Source: Cryobacterium cryoconiti | Lineage (GTDB): Bacteria; Actinomycetota; Actinomycetes; Actinomycetales; Microbacteriaceae | Length of the DNA: 64,000 nt | NCBI RefSeq assembly: GCF_004403065.1 | Contig: NZ_SOHA01000028.1 | Coordinates: 102,298-166,297 of the forward strand | Reading direction: 5' to 3' | In this document: in pieces, positions 18,242 through 27,486 of the stretch | How positions within the stretch are numbered: position 1 is the stretch's first letter | Layout: every line of letters begins with the position of its first letter | Translations under genes and position numbers: made by a program | The notes under the pieces: generated by a model | The model's database searches: none | What the model saw: the letters and a program-made list of their open reading frames with translations, nothing else | What the model was told of the DNA's origin: nothing

Positions 18242-18255
18242 TGTAAGCGTTTGCA
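18242..18255. promoter_or_regulatory. LacI-type operator O1
   Basis: TGTAAGCGTTTGCA, a near-palindrome with the central CG of LacI/GalR-family sites, about 30 bp upstream of the GH13 glucosidase start. It resembles O2 in reverse orientation. Confidence 0.8.
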
Positions 18256-18309
18256 TGGCTTCTGACTTAAACGAACTCTACAAAATTTGGATGACTCTTC
18301 GCACTTGAG

Positions 18310-18338
18310 TTGTCAATCAATTGGGTAATGGCAATAAT
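18310..18338 (+). promoter_or_regulatory. Predicted malE promoter
   Basis: TTGTCA (18310-18315) and AATAAT (18333-18338) with a 17-bp spacer. Operator O2 begins at the last base of the -10, so bound repressor would block initiation directly. The surrounding AT-rich stretch contrasts with the rest of the window. Confidence 0.6.
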
Positions 18339-18353
18339 GTAAACGCTTGCACA
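18338..18353. promoter_or_regulatory. LacI-type operator O2
   Basis: TGTAAACGCTTGCACA overlapping the malE transcription start region, 95 bp from O1. Two sites suggest looping or independent control of the divergent genes. Confidence 0.8.
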
Positions 18354-18383
18354 ATTGTCCATGTCCTTATGAAAGGCACACCA

Positions 18384-19616
18384 ATGATGGTGAATAAGAA
18401 AGGCCTCCTGGCTGCTGGCGCAGTCGCGGTCGCCGCGTCCCTCGCACTGGCCGGCTGCTCCGGTGGTTCGACCTCCGATGACTCCAAGGCCGCCTCCGGG
18501 TCCGAAACGCTGACCGTCTGGGTCGACGCCGACCGCGCGGCGGTCCTCAAGGAGGCGGCAGCCGCCTTCACGAAGGAGTCCGGCGTCACGGTCAAGCTCG
18601 TGCAGAAGGACTTCGCGAAGATCCAGGAAGAGTTCATCGCCCAGGTCCCCACCGACAAGGGCCCCGATGTGACGATCGCCGCCCACGACTGGCTGGGTAA
18701 CTTCGTCAGCAACGGCGTCGTGCAGCCGGTCGAACTCGGCGACACCGCGACCGACTTCCAGCAGGTGGCCGTCACGGCCATGAGCGTCGAGGGCAAGACC
18801 TACGGCGTGCCGTACTCGGTCGAGAGCATCGCCCTCCTGCGCAACACGGCCCTCGCGCCGACCGCCCCCGCCACCTACGACGACATGATCGCCGCCGGCA
18901 CAGCAGCCGGTACGGAGTTCCCGTTCCTCGTGCAGGTCGGACCGGAGTCCGACCCGTACCACCTGTACCCGTTCCAGACCTCCTTCGGCGCCCCCGTCTT
19001 CGGCACCAACGACGACGGCAGCTACAACGCCGCGGACCTCTCCATCGGCAACGCCGGCGGCGAGGCCTACGCGGCCTGGCTCGCCAAGGAGGGCGCAGCC
19101 GGCCACCTGAGCGTGAACGTCACCAGCGACATCGCCAAGGAGAAGTTCAACGCCGGTGCGTCGCCGTTCCTGATCACCGGCCCGTGGAACGTGCCGGACG
19201 CCCAGAAGGCGGGCATCGACGTGGCCATCGACCCGATCCCGAGTGCCGGTGGCTCGCCCGCGCAGCCGTTCGTCGGTGTGCAGGGCTTCGTCGTCAGCGC
19301 CAAGTCCAAGAACGCCCTCGCGGCGAACGAGTTCCTGGTGAACTACATCGGTTCCGAAAAGGTGCAGACCGAGCTCTACGAGATCGGCGGCCGCGCACCG
19401 GCCCTGACCTCCGCATTCGAGGCTGCCAGCTCCGACCCGATCACCGCCGGCTTCGGCGCTGTCGCGGCCGAGGCCGTGCCCATGCCCAGCATCCCGCAGA
19501 TGGGTAAGGTCTGGCAGTTCTGGGGCGTCACCGAGGCCGCGATCATCACGGGCGCCGGAGACTCCACGCAGCTGTGGCAGAAGATGACGGCCGACATCCA
19601 GGCCGCCATCAAGTAA
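18384..19616 (+). CDS. malE: Maltose/maltodextrin ABC transporter substrate-binding lipoprotein
   Basis: Extracellular sugar-binding protein. 410 residues from the ATG at 18384 (GAAAGG 7 nt upstream). A lipoprotein signal peptide ends in LALAGCSGGS with the acylated Cys at about residue 25. The mature part opens LTVWVDADRAAVLKEAAAAF and contains VTIAAHDWLGNF and YGVPYSVESIAL, as in MalE/CymE proteins. It is the first gene of the malEFG-amylase operon. The ATPase subunit is missing locally, as expected when a shared MsiK/MsmK-type ATPase is used. Confidence 0.93.
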   Translation: MMVNKKGLLAAGAVAVAASLALAGCSGGSTSDDSKAASGSETLTVWVDADRAAVLKEAAAAFTKESGVTVKLVQKDFAKIQEEFIAQVPTDKGPDVTIAAHDWLGNFVSNGVVQPVELGDTATDFQQVAVTAMSVEGKTYGVPYSVESIALLRNTALAPTAPATYDDMIAAGTAAGTEFPFLVQVGPESDPYHLYPFQTSFGAPVFGTNDDGSYNAADLSIGNAGGEAYAAWLAKEGAAGHLSVNVTSDIAKEKFNAGASPFLITGPWNVPDAQKAGIDVAIDPIPSAGGSPAQPFVGVQGFVVSAKSKNALAANEFLVNYIGSEKVQTELYEIGGRAPALTSAFEAASSDPITAGFGAVAAEAVPMPSIPQMGKVWQFWGVTEAAIITGAGDSTQLWQKMTADIQAAIK

Positions 19617-19638
19617 CACGCTCCACCTTCGCAGTTCT

Positions 19639-19674
19639 GAGGCTGCCCCGGTCTCTTCGGTCCGGGGCAGCCTC
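19639..19674 (+). terminator. Stem-loop between malE and malF
   Basis: 13-bp arms GAGGCTGCCCCGG/CCGGGGCAGCCTC around a 10-nt loop, 22 nt after the malE stop, without a T-tract. Likely a partial terminator or 3' stabiliser that keeps binding-protein mRNA above permease mRNA, as in other sugar ABC operons. Confidence 0.75.
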
Positions 19675-19748
19675 CTGCGAAAGAACCACGCACCACCCCG
19701 CGCCATCGCGCAACCCGGCACGACCAGAACGGCAGAGAGCGGACGAAG

Positions 19749-21401
19749 ATGACCAGCACAGGCACTGAGCAGGGCGAAGCGACGGTCCCCCCCCAGGGCC
19801 CGGACGAGAAGCCGGTCCCGCAGTCCTCGCGCTCGAGACGGGCCGCCCGCGTGGCGGAGGCGGCATCCGCCGGGGTGAAGGTTCTCCTGGTCAAGATCGC
19901 GTTGCTCTCCATCGTGGACGCGATCAGCGTCTACGCGCTGATGGTGCTGTTCCTCCGTGAGGACTGGCTGGTCTTCGGCGCGGTACTGGTCGTGACCCTG
20001 ATCGTCAACTGGATCTACTTCAGCCGGGCCAAGCTGCCCGCCAAATACCTCGCACCCGGCCTGATCTTCCTGCTCATCTTCCAGGTCTTCGTCATCGGGT
20101 ACACCGGCTACATCGCCTTCACCAACTACGGCACCGGCCACAACAGCGACAAGCCGGACGCGGTCAACGCCCTGATCGTCTCGTCCCAGCAGCGCGTGCC
20201 CGACTCGCCCACCTACGACCTCACCGTGGTCGAACGGCTCGGCATGTACAGCTTCCTGGTCACCGACCCCGACGGCGAGATCAGCGTCGGAGGCACGGAT
20301 GCCCCGCTCAGCCCGGTCACCGACGCAACCGTCGACGACAGCGGCAAGGCCGTGGAACTTCCCGGCTACACCAGCCTCGCGTTCTCCGACATCGTCGCCA
20401 ACCAGGAAGCCATCGCGGCCCTCTCGGTGCCGCTCTCCGACGACCCCAACGACGGCACCCTGCGCACGCCCGACGGCTCGAGCGCCTACCTGTACCTCTC
20501 CGACCTCGTCTACGACGAAGCGGCCGGCACCATGACCAACACCACCACCAACGTCGTCTACACCGACAACGGTGAGACCGGCTCGTTCGTCGCCGCCGAC
20601 GGAACCGAGCTGCTGCCCGGCTGGAAGGTGAACGTGGGTCTGGCGAACTTCGCCGAGGCCTTCGGTTCCGAATCGATCCGCGGCCCGCTGATCAGCGTGA
20701 CCCTCTGGACCTTCGCCTTCGCCTTCCTTTCGGTTCTGACCACGTTCGCGCTGGGCCTGTTCCTGGCGATCGTGTTCAACAACCTGCGGATGCGGGGCCG
20801 CAACTTCTACCGCGTGGTCCTGATCCTCCCGTATGCGTTCCCGGCGTTCCTGTCGGCGCTGGTCTGGGCGGGCATGCTCAACCCCCAGTTCGGCTTCGTG
20901 AACCAGGTGCTGTTCGGCGGTGCGGAGATTCCCTGGTTGACCAACGAGTGGCTGGCGAAATTCAGCATCATCTTCGTGAACCTGTGGCTGGGCTTCCCCT
21001 ATATGTTCCTGGTCTGCACGGGGGCGCTGCAATCGATCCCGGAGGAAATCCAGGAGGCCGCCACCGTCGACGGCGCCAGAAGCGGTCAGATCTTCCGCCT
21101 GATCAAGCTGCCGCTGCTGCTGGTCTCCGTCGCACCCCTGTTGATCTCGTCGTTCGCGTTCAACTTCAACAACTTCAACCTGATCTACATGCTCACCAAC
21201 GGTGGTCCCCGGGACGTCACGGCCGGGGTGAACGTGGGCGCCACGGACATCCTGATCTCGATGGTCTACAAGGTGGCCTTCGTGGGGGCGAGCCGGGACT
21301 ACGGTCTCGCCAGCGCGTTCTCGATCATCATCTTCCTGCTGGTCGCGATCGTGTCGATCATCAGCTTCAAACAGACCAAGGCGCTAGAGGAGTTGAACTG
21401 A
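19749..21401 (+). CDS. malF: Maltose/maltodextrin ABC transporter permease MalF type
   Basis: 550 residues. Several N-terminal helices, then a large extracellular domain between about residues 130 and 300 (the MalF P2-like region), then six core helices. The EAA loop contacting the ATPase is EEIQEAATVDGARSG (about 431-445). The size and big extracytoplasmic loop are MalF-like rather than the short UgpA-like permeases. malG starts 1 nt after its stop, implying tight coupling. Confidence 0.92.
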   Translation: MTSTGTEQGEATVPPQGPDEKPVPQSSRSRRAARVAEAASAGVKVLLVKIALLSIVDAISVYALMVLFLREDWLVFGAVLVVTLIVNWIYFSRAKLPAKYLAPGLIFLLIFQVFVIGYTGYIAFTNYGTGHNSDKPDAVNALIVSSQQRVPDSPTYDLTVVERLGMYSFLVTDPDGEISVGGTDAPLSPVTDATVDDSGKAVELPGYTSLAFSDIVANQEAIAALSVPLSDDPNDGTLRTPDGSSAYLYLSDLVYDEAAGTMTNTTTNVVYTDNGETGSFVAADGTELLPGWKVNVGLANFAEAFGSESIRGPLISVTLWTFAFAFLSVLTTFALGLFLAIVFNNLRMRGRNFYRVVLILPYAFPAFLSALVWAGMLNPQFGFVNQVLFGGAEIPWLTNEWLAKFSIIFVNLWLGFPYMFLVCTGALQSIPEEIQEAATVDGARSGQIFRLIKLPLLLVSVAPLLISSFAFNFNNFNLIYMLTNGGPRDVTAGVNVGATDILISMVYKVAFVGASRDYGLASAFSIIIFLLVAIVSIISFKQTKALEELN

Positions 21402-21402
21402 G

Positions 21403-22311
21403 ATGCGGATTGCAGCCCCCGACACCAGCGACCGGTACATCCCGACCAAACGACCGTTCAACCTGCGCAAGTGGTTCTTCGACACCGGATGGCGCCACCT
21501 GGTCGGCGCCGTCATGGTCGTCTTCTGCTCCTTCCCGCTGCTCTACGTATTGTCGGCGTCCCTGCACCCGGGTGGCACCCTGATCACCGCCAACGGCCTG
21601 TTCAGTGAGATCAACCTGGGTAGCTACGAGACCCTGTTCAACCTGCCGCAGCAGCCGTACGCGGACTGGTACGGCAACACGCTCCTGATCGGCACCATCA
21701 CCTCGCTGTGCACCGTGTTCCTCGGGGCGCTGGCCGCGTATTCCTTCTCGCGCATGCGCTTCTCCGGCCGCCGCGCCGGGCTGCTGATGCTCGTGCTGGT
21801 GCAGATGTTTCCGCAGCTGCTCGCGGTTGTGGCGATCTTCCTGCTGCTGAACGGCATCTCCGACATCTTCCCGCTGATCGGGCTCGACTCGCAGATCGGC
21901 CTGATCATGGTCTACCTGGGCGGCGCGCTCGGCGTGAACACCTACCTGATGTACGGCTTCTTCAACACGATCCCGGCGTCGATCGACGAGGCCGCGAAGA
22001 TCGACGGCGCCGGGCACGCCCGCATCTTCTTCACGATCATCCTGCGCCTCGTCGCGCCGATCCTCGCCGTGGTGGGGCTGCTCTCCTTCGTGGGCACGAC
22101 CAACGAGTTCGTGATCGCCAGCATCGTGCTCATCACGCCCGAGAAGCAGACGCTCGCGGTGGGCCTCTACCAGTTCGTGTCCCAGGAGTTCTCCAGCAAC
22201 TACTCGGTCTTCGCGGCCGGCGCCGTGCTCGCGGCACTGCCCGTGATGGCCCTGTTCCTGTGGCTGCAGAAGTACATCGTGGGCGGGCTGACCGCCGGAT
22301 CGGTGAAGTAG
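21403..22311 (+). CDS. malG: Maltose/maltodextrin ABC transporter permease MalG type
   Basis: 302 residues with six predicted helices. The EAA loop is SIDEAAKIDGAGHARIF (about 192-208). The C-terminal KYIVGGLTAGSVK is the MalG tail that reaches into the transport pathway. It lies between malF (1-nt gap) and the amylase gene (7-nt gap), so the operon continues. Confidence 0.93.
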   Translation: MRIAAPDTSDRYIPTKRPFNLRKWFFDTGWRHLVGAVMVVFCSFPLLYVLSASLHPGGTLITANGLFSEINLGSYETLFNLPQQPYADWYGNTLLIGTITSLCTVFLGALAAYSFSRMRFSGRRAGLLMLVLVQMFPQLLAVVAIFLLLNGISDIFPLIGLDSQIGLIMVYLGGALGVNTYLMYGFFNTIPASIDEAAKIDGAGHARIFFTIILRLVAPILAVVGLLSFVGTTNEFVIASIVLITPEKQTLAVGLYQFVSQEFSSNYSVFAAGAVLAALPVMALFLWLQKYIVGGLTAGSVK

Positions 22312-22318
22312 GGCGCGC

Positions 22319-24151
22319 ATGCTCCCGCACCACGACGGGTCGCCGCTCTACGTCTCCGACCAGGCCCCCCGACCGGGCGACACCGTTCGGGTTCGGGTGC
22401 GGGTGCCGGAGGCGTGGGGTGCCGCGGCATCCGTGCACGTGCGCTCGACGCCCGACCGGGAGCCGCGCTTCCACGAGGCCCGGCCGCTCGGCGCGTCGGA
22501 CGGCTGGCAGTGGTGGGAGGCCGAGGTCGAGATCCTGAACCCGGCCAACGGCTACCGGTTCCTGATCAGCCGGGCCGACGGCAGCCACTGGTGGCTGAAC
22601 GCCGCGGGGCTGTTCCCCTTCGAGACCCTCGACGCCGAGGACTTCACGCTGCTCAGCTACCCGGCCCCGCCGGAGTGGGCCGCCGCGACGGTGATGTACC
22701 AGATCTTCCCGGACCGGTTCGGGCGCTCCCCGGCCGCCGCGCTCCGCGAGACGCCGGCCTGGGCCGTTCCTGCGGCCTGGGGGGACCCGGTGGCCACGGG
22801 CCAGCCGGCCCGCTCGCACCAGTTCTACGGCGGCGACCTCGACGGCATCGTGGCTCACCTGGATCATCTCGAACGGCTCGGCGTGACGCTGCTCTACCTG
22901 ACGCCCGTGTTCCCGGCCGGTTCGAGCCACCGCTACGACGCGGAAAGCTTCGACCGGGTCGACCCGGCGCTGGGCGGCGACGCCGCCCTCGTGCGGCTGG
23001 TCGAGGCCGCGCACGCGCGGGGCTTCAAGGTGATCGGCGACCTCACCTCGAACCACTCCGGCAACCGGCACGAGTGGTTCCGGGCCGCGCTGCATACCCC
23101 GGATGCCGCCGAGAGCGCCTTCTACTACTGGCTCGACGAGCAGAACGAGCGCTACGCCTCCTGGCTCGACGTTCCCGAGCTGCCGAAGTTCAACTGGTCG
23201 TCGACCGAGTTGCGCCGCCGCTTCATCGACGGACCGGGCTCGGTGGTCGCACGGTGGCTGCGGGCCCCGTTCCACCTCGATGGCTGGCGCATCGACGTGG
23301 CGAACATGACCGGCCGCCTGCAGGGTGAAGACCTGAACGCCCTGGTGCGGCAGACCATCCGTCGCACCATGATCGCGGAGAACCCAAACACGATCCTGCT
23401 CGGCGAGTCGACCAACGACGCCTCCGCGGACTTCCAGGGTGACGGCTGGCACGGCGCGATGACGTACACGACGTTCACCCGCCCGGTGTGGAGCTGGCTC
23501 TCGAAACCCGGCAGCCCCTCCTCGTTCTTCGGGCTGCCCTACGGCACCATCCCGCAGACCGATGGGCGGGAGTTCGTGGACGCCCACCTCCGGTTCACCG
23601 CCGGCTACCCGTGGCGCACCCGGCTGGCCACCATGAACGCGCTCGACACGCACGACACGCCGAGATTTCGCACCCACGCCATCGACGGGGGAGTGCCCGT
23701 GGCGTTCGGGTTGAGCGCGACCCTGCCGGGCATCCCGGTGGTCTTCGCCGGCGACGAGTTCGGCCTGATCGGCATCGACGGTGAGGGCTCGCGCACGCCG
23801 ATGCCCTGGGACACGGCGGACGAACCCGAGGTGGCGGCGACGATCGACCTGTACGCGGCGCTGATCCACCTGCGCACCGCCCACGCGGCCCTGAACGGCG
23901 GCGGGATGCGCTGGGTGCACGTGGGCGCGGACGTGCTCGTCTACGTGCGCGAGTGCGCCGAGGAGTCCGTGCTGCTGGTCGCGGCCCGCGCCGCCGGCGC
24001 GGTGACCCTGCCTGCCGGGGCCGTGGTGGGGGAGCCGACCCGGCTCCTGGGTGACGCCGCCGTCAGCATGGTGGGCGGCGGCATCCGGGTCGAAACGGCC
24101 GGCCCGAGCTTCACCGCGTGGGCGCTGCCGGGGGTTGACGTCCCCGATTGA
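22319..24151 (+). CDS. Glycoside hydrolase family 13, cyclomaltodextrinase/neopullulanase-like amylase
   Basis: 610 residues, no signal peptide, so intracellular breakdown of imported dextrins. An N-terminal beta domain of about 110 residues (GDTVRVRVRVPEAW) resembles CBM34/maltogenic amylase N-domains. The barrel follows with VMYQIFPDRFGRS (about 125-137), DLTSNHSG, the nucleophile in GWRIDVANM (about 322-330), the acid Glu in LLGESTND (about 360) and DTHDTPRF (about 441). MYQIFPDRF is the hallmark of the cyclomaltodextrinase/neopullulanase group. Last gene of the malE operon. Confidence 0.92.
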   Translation: MLPHHDGSPLYVSDQAPRPGDTVRVRVRVPEAWGAAASVHVRSTPDREPRFHEARPLGASDGWQWWEAEVEILNPANGYRFLISRADGSHWWLNAAGLFPFETLDAEDFTLLSYPAPPEWAAATVMYQIFPDRFGRSPAAALRETPAWAVPAAWGDPVATGQPARSHQFYGGDLDGIVAHLDHLERLGVTLLYLTPVFPAGSSHRYDAESFDRVDPALGGDAALVRLVEAAHARGFKVIGDLTSNHSGNRHEWFRAALHTPDAAESAFYYWLDEQNERYASWLDVPELPKFNWSSTELRRRFIDGPGSVVARWLRAPFHLDGWRIDVANMTGRLQGEDLNALVRQTIRRTMIAENPNTILLGESTNDASADFQGDGWHGAMTYTTFTRPVWSWLSKPGSPSSFFGLPYGTIPQTDGREFVDAHLRFTAGYPWRTRLATMNALDTHDTPRFRTHAIDGGVPVAFGLSATLPGIPVVFAGDEFGLIGIDGEGSRTPMPWDTADEPEVAATIDLYAALIHLRTAHAALNGGGMRWVHVGADVLVYVRECAEESVLLVAARAAGAVTLPAGAVVGEPTRLLGDAAVSMVGGGIRVETAGPSFTAWALPGVDVPD

Positions 24152-24238
24152 GCCGTGCGGTCATCGGGCCGCCCAACTTGGTGATAATATTTACCGGTTG
24201 CCGAAATGCGGCTTAGTTTTCGCTCACGCGGATGCTTC

Positions 24239-24310
<72 letters not shown>

Positions 24311-24343
24311 CTGGCTTGGAAGCTCTTGCAGCCGACAGGTCGT

Positions 24344-24417
24344 GGCGGGGTAGCTCAGTTGGTTAGAGCACACGGCTCATAATCGTGGTGTCGCGGGTTC
24401 AATTCCCGCTCCCGCTA
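24344..24417 (+). tRNA. tRNA-Met (CAT), elongator type
   Basis: Anticodon CAT at 24378-24380 in a CTCATAA loop. The anticodon stem CACGG/TCGTG lacks the three G-C pairs of initiators, and the acceptor begins with a G-T pair rather than a mismatch, so this is the elongator. It lies 33 nt after tRNA-Thr and is probably cotranscribed with it. Confidence 0.93.
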
Positions 24418-24422
24418 CACAT

Positions 24423-24468
24423 AAAGGCCCTTTGACCAGGAATTCTACCGGTCACGGGGCCTTTCTTC
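24423..24468 (+). terminator. Terminator after the tRNA pair
   Basis: AAAGGCCC (24423-24430) pairs with GGGCCTTT (24457-24464), with an inner TGACC/GGTCA stem, followed by CTTCTTTC. Rho-independent type. Confidence 0.8.
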
Positions 24469-24754
24469 TTTCGGATGCAACCCGGTTCCGCCGGCACGCG
24501 GACACACTCCGTCTCCGGGTGCCCGTGAACGGACAACGGGCCCCGGGACGAAGCGAACTGGGCGAACTCGTCTGCTGACGCTCGGTGGTGCCAGAGAGAA
24601 CGAAACACGCCGCAGATCACAAGTACTTCCATAACTAAGACGGTCCGTGGCGACCGTTCGTCACGCCGAGGCCCGAAATAGTCGCCGAACAGCTCGCCTC
24701 ACGCGAGGTCGTCGTCGTTTCGGGTTGCGGTCAGCAGTCGACGGATGCCCGGCG
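24469..24754. other. Intergenic region between the tRNA pair and the ABC1 kinase gene
   Basis: About 290 nt with no convincing gene on either strand. It contains the 13-mer GACCGTTCGTCAC at about 24651-24663, which also occurs upstream of the M23 peptidase near 14185. Otherwise I see nothing in it. Confidence 0.4.
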
Positions 24755-26473
24755 TCACCGGCGGCTGCGGGTCACCAGCGCGTCGACGGACGCCGAGGCC
24801 AGCAGCACGACAGAGCCGACTCCCAGGCTGACCCCGGCCGTCACCGTGCTGATCAGGCCGGGGTCTGCCGGCGCGGGAGCGGTCAGGTAGACCAGCGACA
24901 CCACGCCGGCTGCCCCGCCGACCAGGGTCAGCAGGCTCTGCCGCACCAGCCCGGTGAGCAGCCGTCGATCGCTCGGATCCGCGAGCAGCCGCACATTGAC
25001 GTTGAGCGTGCCCATCTCGAGGGCCTGCCCGATCTGGTCGAAGCGCCGCGGGAGCCGGCGCACGCTGGGGAGCAGCGCCAGCAGCTCGGTGGTTAGCAGC
25101 TCGCGCACGTTGGCCGGCGCCATCTGGTCGCGGATCTGCACGCTCGCCAGTGCGCGGGACTCCTCGAGCAGGTCGAACTCCGGCATCGTGGAGCGCAGGG
25201 TGCCCTCGAGCACGGCGAACGCCCGCGCGGCCGACACGAGCTCGGCCGGGATGCCCACGCCGTAGCGGGTGAGGATGGCCACCAGTACGTCGACGGTCAG
25301 CACGCTGACGCGCGCTCCCGGCCCGAGCTCGAAGGTGATGAATGCGCTCAGTTCGCGGCGGAACGCCTTCTCGTCGGCGCCCGCCCGCAGCGGGGCGAGC
25401 GCGAGGAGCCCGTCGGCGATGAGCTGGGTGTCGGACTGCAGGTAGGCGATCAGCAGTTCCTGGATCGCCTCCCGCAGCTGCAGGTCGAGCCGGCCCACCG
25501 ACCCGAAGTCGACCAGGGCAGGTGTGCCGTCCGCCAGGAGCATGATGTTGCCGGGGTGCAGGTCGGCGTGGAAGACACCGTCGAAGACGATCTGGCGCAC
25601 GAAAGCGCTGAGCACCGTGCGCATCGCGGCGCCGAGATCGGCGCGCGGGGCGCCGGGCTTCTCGTTCAGGTCGCTGAACGTGTCCCCGACGAGGTATTCC
25701 ATCACGAGCACACGATCGCTGGACAGCGACTCGAACAGCTCGGGGAAGCGCAGCTCGCCGGCCCGCGGGCTGCGCAGCTGGAGGGCGCGCATGGCCGATA
25801 GGTTCAGGGCCTCCAAACGGAAGTCCAGCTGGCGCACGAGGTCGGCGGCGTAGTCCTCCGCGGCCGCCTTGATGCCCAGGGTCCTGGCCTGTGGCGACGT
25901 GAGGCTCATCACGTTCGTCACCCGCAGGGCGATGGCCACGTCGCGCCGCAGTTCGGGCACGATGCCGGGCCGCTGCACCTTGACCGCCACGACCGTGCCG
26001 TTCAGCAGCGTGGCGCGGTGAACCTGGCCGATCGAGGCCGCTGCGATCGGGTCGGGATCGAACTCGGCGAAGACGCCGGCGAGCGGGCCGCCGAACTCGT
26101 CCTCCAGCATCCGTTCGACCTCGTCCCAGGGGGCCGGTTGCACGCTCTGCTGCAACTGCGCGAGGGCCGTGACGAACTCCGGCGGCAGAAAGTCGGAGCG
26201 GGTGGAGAGCAGCTGGCCCATCTTGACGAAGGCGCCACCGGCCTCCTCCAGCGCGGCCCGCAGGCCCTCGGCCTGCACTGCGCGAACGGATGCCCCACTC
26301 GGGTTGGTCGTGAAGTCGAGCCGCCGCACCGGCAACAGCCCGTTCTTGCGGGCGATGCGCACGAGCTCGGCGAAGCGCCGCCCGCGCTGCAGGAACGGCC
26401 GAGGCAAGGCCGGACGGCTCCGCTCGGCGGCCAGGGTCAGTTTCGGAATGGTGATACCGCGTGCGCCGGCCAC
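24755..26473 (-). CDS. ABC1/UbiB family atypical kinase
   Basis: 572 residues from the GTG at 26473, chosen because the open frame beyond it only mirrors the opposite-strand nnrE gene. Protein-kinase-like ATPase of the UbiB/COQ8 family, which supports quinone biosynthesis in other organisms. Motifs: KMGQLLSTRSDFLP (KxGQ), AASIGQVHRATL (A-rich loop), VAVKVQRPG, HADLHPGNIM (catalytic loop) and LVDFGSVGRL (DFG-like). Two hydrophobic C-terminal segments suggest membrane anchoring. In an organism with menaquinone a quinone-related job is plausible but unproven for actinobacteria. Confidence 0.92.
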   Translation of the reverse strand: MAGARGITIPKLTLAAERSRPALPRPFLQRGRRFAELVRIARKNGLLPVRRLDFTTNPSGASVRAVQAEGLRAALEEAGGAFVKMGQLLSTRSDFLPPEFVTALAQLQQSVQPAPWDEVERMLEDEFGGPLAGVFAEFDPDPIAAASIGQVHRATLLNGTVVAVKVQRPGIVPELRRDVAIALRVTNVMSLTSPQARTLGIKAAAEDYAADLVRQLDFRLEALNLSAMRALQLRSPRAGELRFPELFESLSSDRVLVMEYLVGDTFSDLNEKPGAPRADLGAAMRTVLSAFVRQIVFDGVFHADLHPGNIMLLADGTPALVDFGSVGRLDLQLREAIQELLIAYLQSDTQLIADGLLALAPLRAGADEKAFRRELSAFITFELGPGARVSVLTVDVLVAILTRYGVGIPAELVSAARAFAVLEGTLRSTMPEFDLLEESRALASVQIRDQMAPANVRELLTTELLALLPSVRRLPRRFDQIGQALEMGTLNVNVRLLADPSDRRLLTGLVRQSLLTLVGGAAGVVSLVYLTAPAPADPGLISTVTAGVSLGVGSVVLLASASVDALVTRSRR

Positions 26474-26614
26474 TGTTTCAGCTCTCTTGTCGCGCGCCGG
26501 CCGGAATGGCGGACGATCAGGACTCCAGCATGCCCGGTCCGGATGGGAGACGGGTGCGAAACGCCTGCCCGGACCAGATCGGGGCCGGGGACGTGAGTCG
26601 TGCCGCCCCGGGCG

Positions 26615-26620
26615 TACTCT
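26615..26620 (+). promoter_or_regulatory. -10 box of a leaderless nnrE promoter
   Basis: TACTCT exactly 6 nt before the GTG at 26627; it fixes the start 27 nt inside the longest open frame. Confidence 0.6.
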
Positions 26621-26626
26621 GACCAC

Positions 26627-27313
26627 GTGAAAACGTATACCGCCGCCCAGATGCGCGAGGCCGAGGCTCCTTTTCTGGCGGCGGGCGTGCCGTTGATGAA
26701 GCGGGCGTCGGCCGCGCTCGCCGCGGAGACGGCGGCGCTGCTCGAGATGCGCGGGGGAGTGCCGGGCGCGCGGCTGCTGGTGCTCGCCGGGGCCGGGAAC
26801 AACGGCGGTGACGCGATGCACGCGGCGGCGCTGCTCGCCGGGCAGGGCGCACGGGTGACGATCGTGCCCACGGCGTCGCAGATGCACGCGGCCGGGCTCG
26901 CCGCGGCGCTCACGGCCGGCGCGGCGCTGCTGTCGCAGGACGAAACGGATGCCGTGCTGGCCGGCGCGGCACGGGCATCCGTTGTGATCCTGGACGGAAT
27001 CCTCGGCACCGGAACGAGCGACAGCCCGGCGCTGCGCGGGCGAGCCCGGCAGACCGTGGCGGCGATTCTGCCGGTGCTGCACGGCCGCGCCGCGCCCCTG
27101 GTGGTGGCCGTCGACCTGCCCAGCGGGATCGGGGTCGACGACGGCGCCGTGCCGGACCCCGTCGTGCTGCCCGCGGACCTGACGGTGACCTTCGGCGGTT
27201 GCAAGTCCGGTCTGCTGCGGGAGCCTGCTGCGAGCCTGGCCGGGCGCATCGCGGTGGCCGACATCGGCATCGGCGAGGAGCTCGAGCGGATCGCGGCCCG
27301 GGATCGCGGGTAG
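26627..27313 (+). CDS. nnrE: NAD(P)H-hydrate epimerase
   Basis: Repairs hydrated NAD(P)H by interconverting the R and S epimers (YjeF N-terminal domain). 228 residues from the GTG at 26627 (VKTYTAAQMREAE). VLAGAGNNGGDAM (about 52-64) is the dinucleotide-binding motif, LDGILGTGTS holds the catalytic Asp, and VAVDLPSGIGVDDG follows. The C-terminal dehydratase (NnrD) half seen in many bacteria is absent, so the dehydratase must be encoded elsewhere. Divergent from the ABC1 kinase. Confidence 0.92.
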   Translation: MKTYTAAQMREAEAPFLAAGVPLMKRASAALAAETAALLEMRGGVPGARLLVLAGAGNNGGDAMHAAALLAGQGARVTIVPTASQMHAAGLAAALTAGAALLSQDETDAVLAGAARASVVILDGILGTGTSDSPALRGRARQTVAAILPVLHGRAAPLVVAVDLPSGIGVDDGAVPDPVVLPADLTVTFGGCKSGLLREPAASLAGRIAVADIGIGEELERIAARDRG

Positions 27314-27486
27314 GCCGCTCGCTGCGCAGTGTCTGCACGTTGACCGCTCGGTGTCCGGTCGGGCTCCGGGCGGCGGCACTTTCTGTGCGGTTTCCAAGGT
27401 CGCCGGCGTTGTGTTCTCCGCGGCCCGGAGTCTCAATGGAGGGTAGTCATTTCCCTGCACCGAGAGCGACAGAGGGGGTCGACACC

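Noticed and set aside
18267..21032. 921-codon minus-strand frame across malE and malF
   Set aside because: His/Gly/Arg-rich composition without any domain; the plus strand carries intact transporter genes.
24399..24632. Small minus-strand protein overlapping tRNA-Met
   Set aside because: Overlaps a structurally perfect tRNA and its terminator and has no ribosome binding site or family resemblance.
26474..27460. N-terminal extension of the ABC1 kinase frame
   Set aside because: The upstream part mirrors nnrE on the other strand and is Arg/Pro-rich noise; the kinase family begins at the GTG at 26473.
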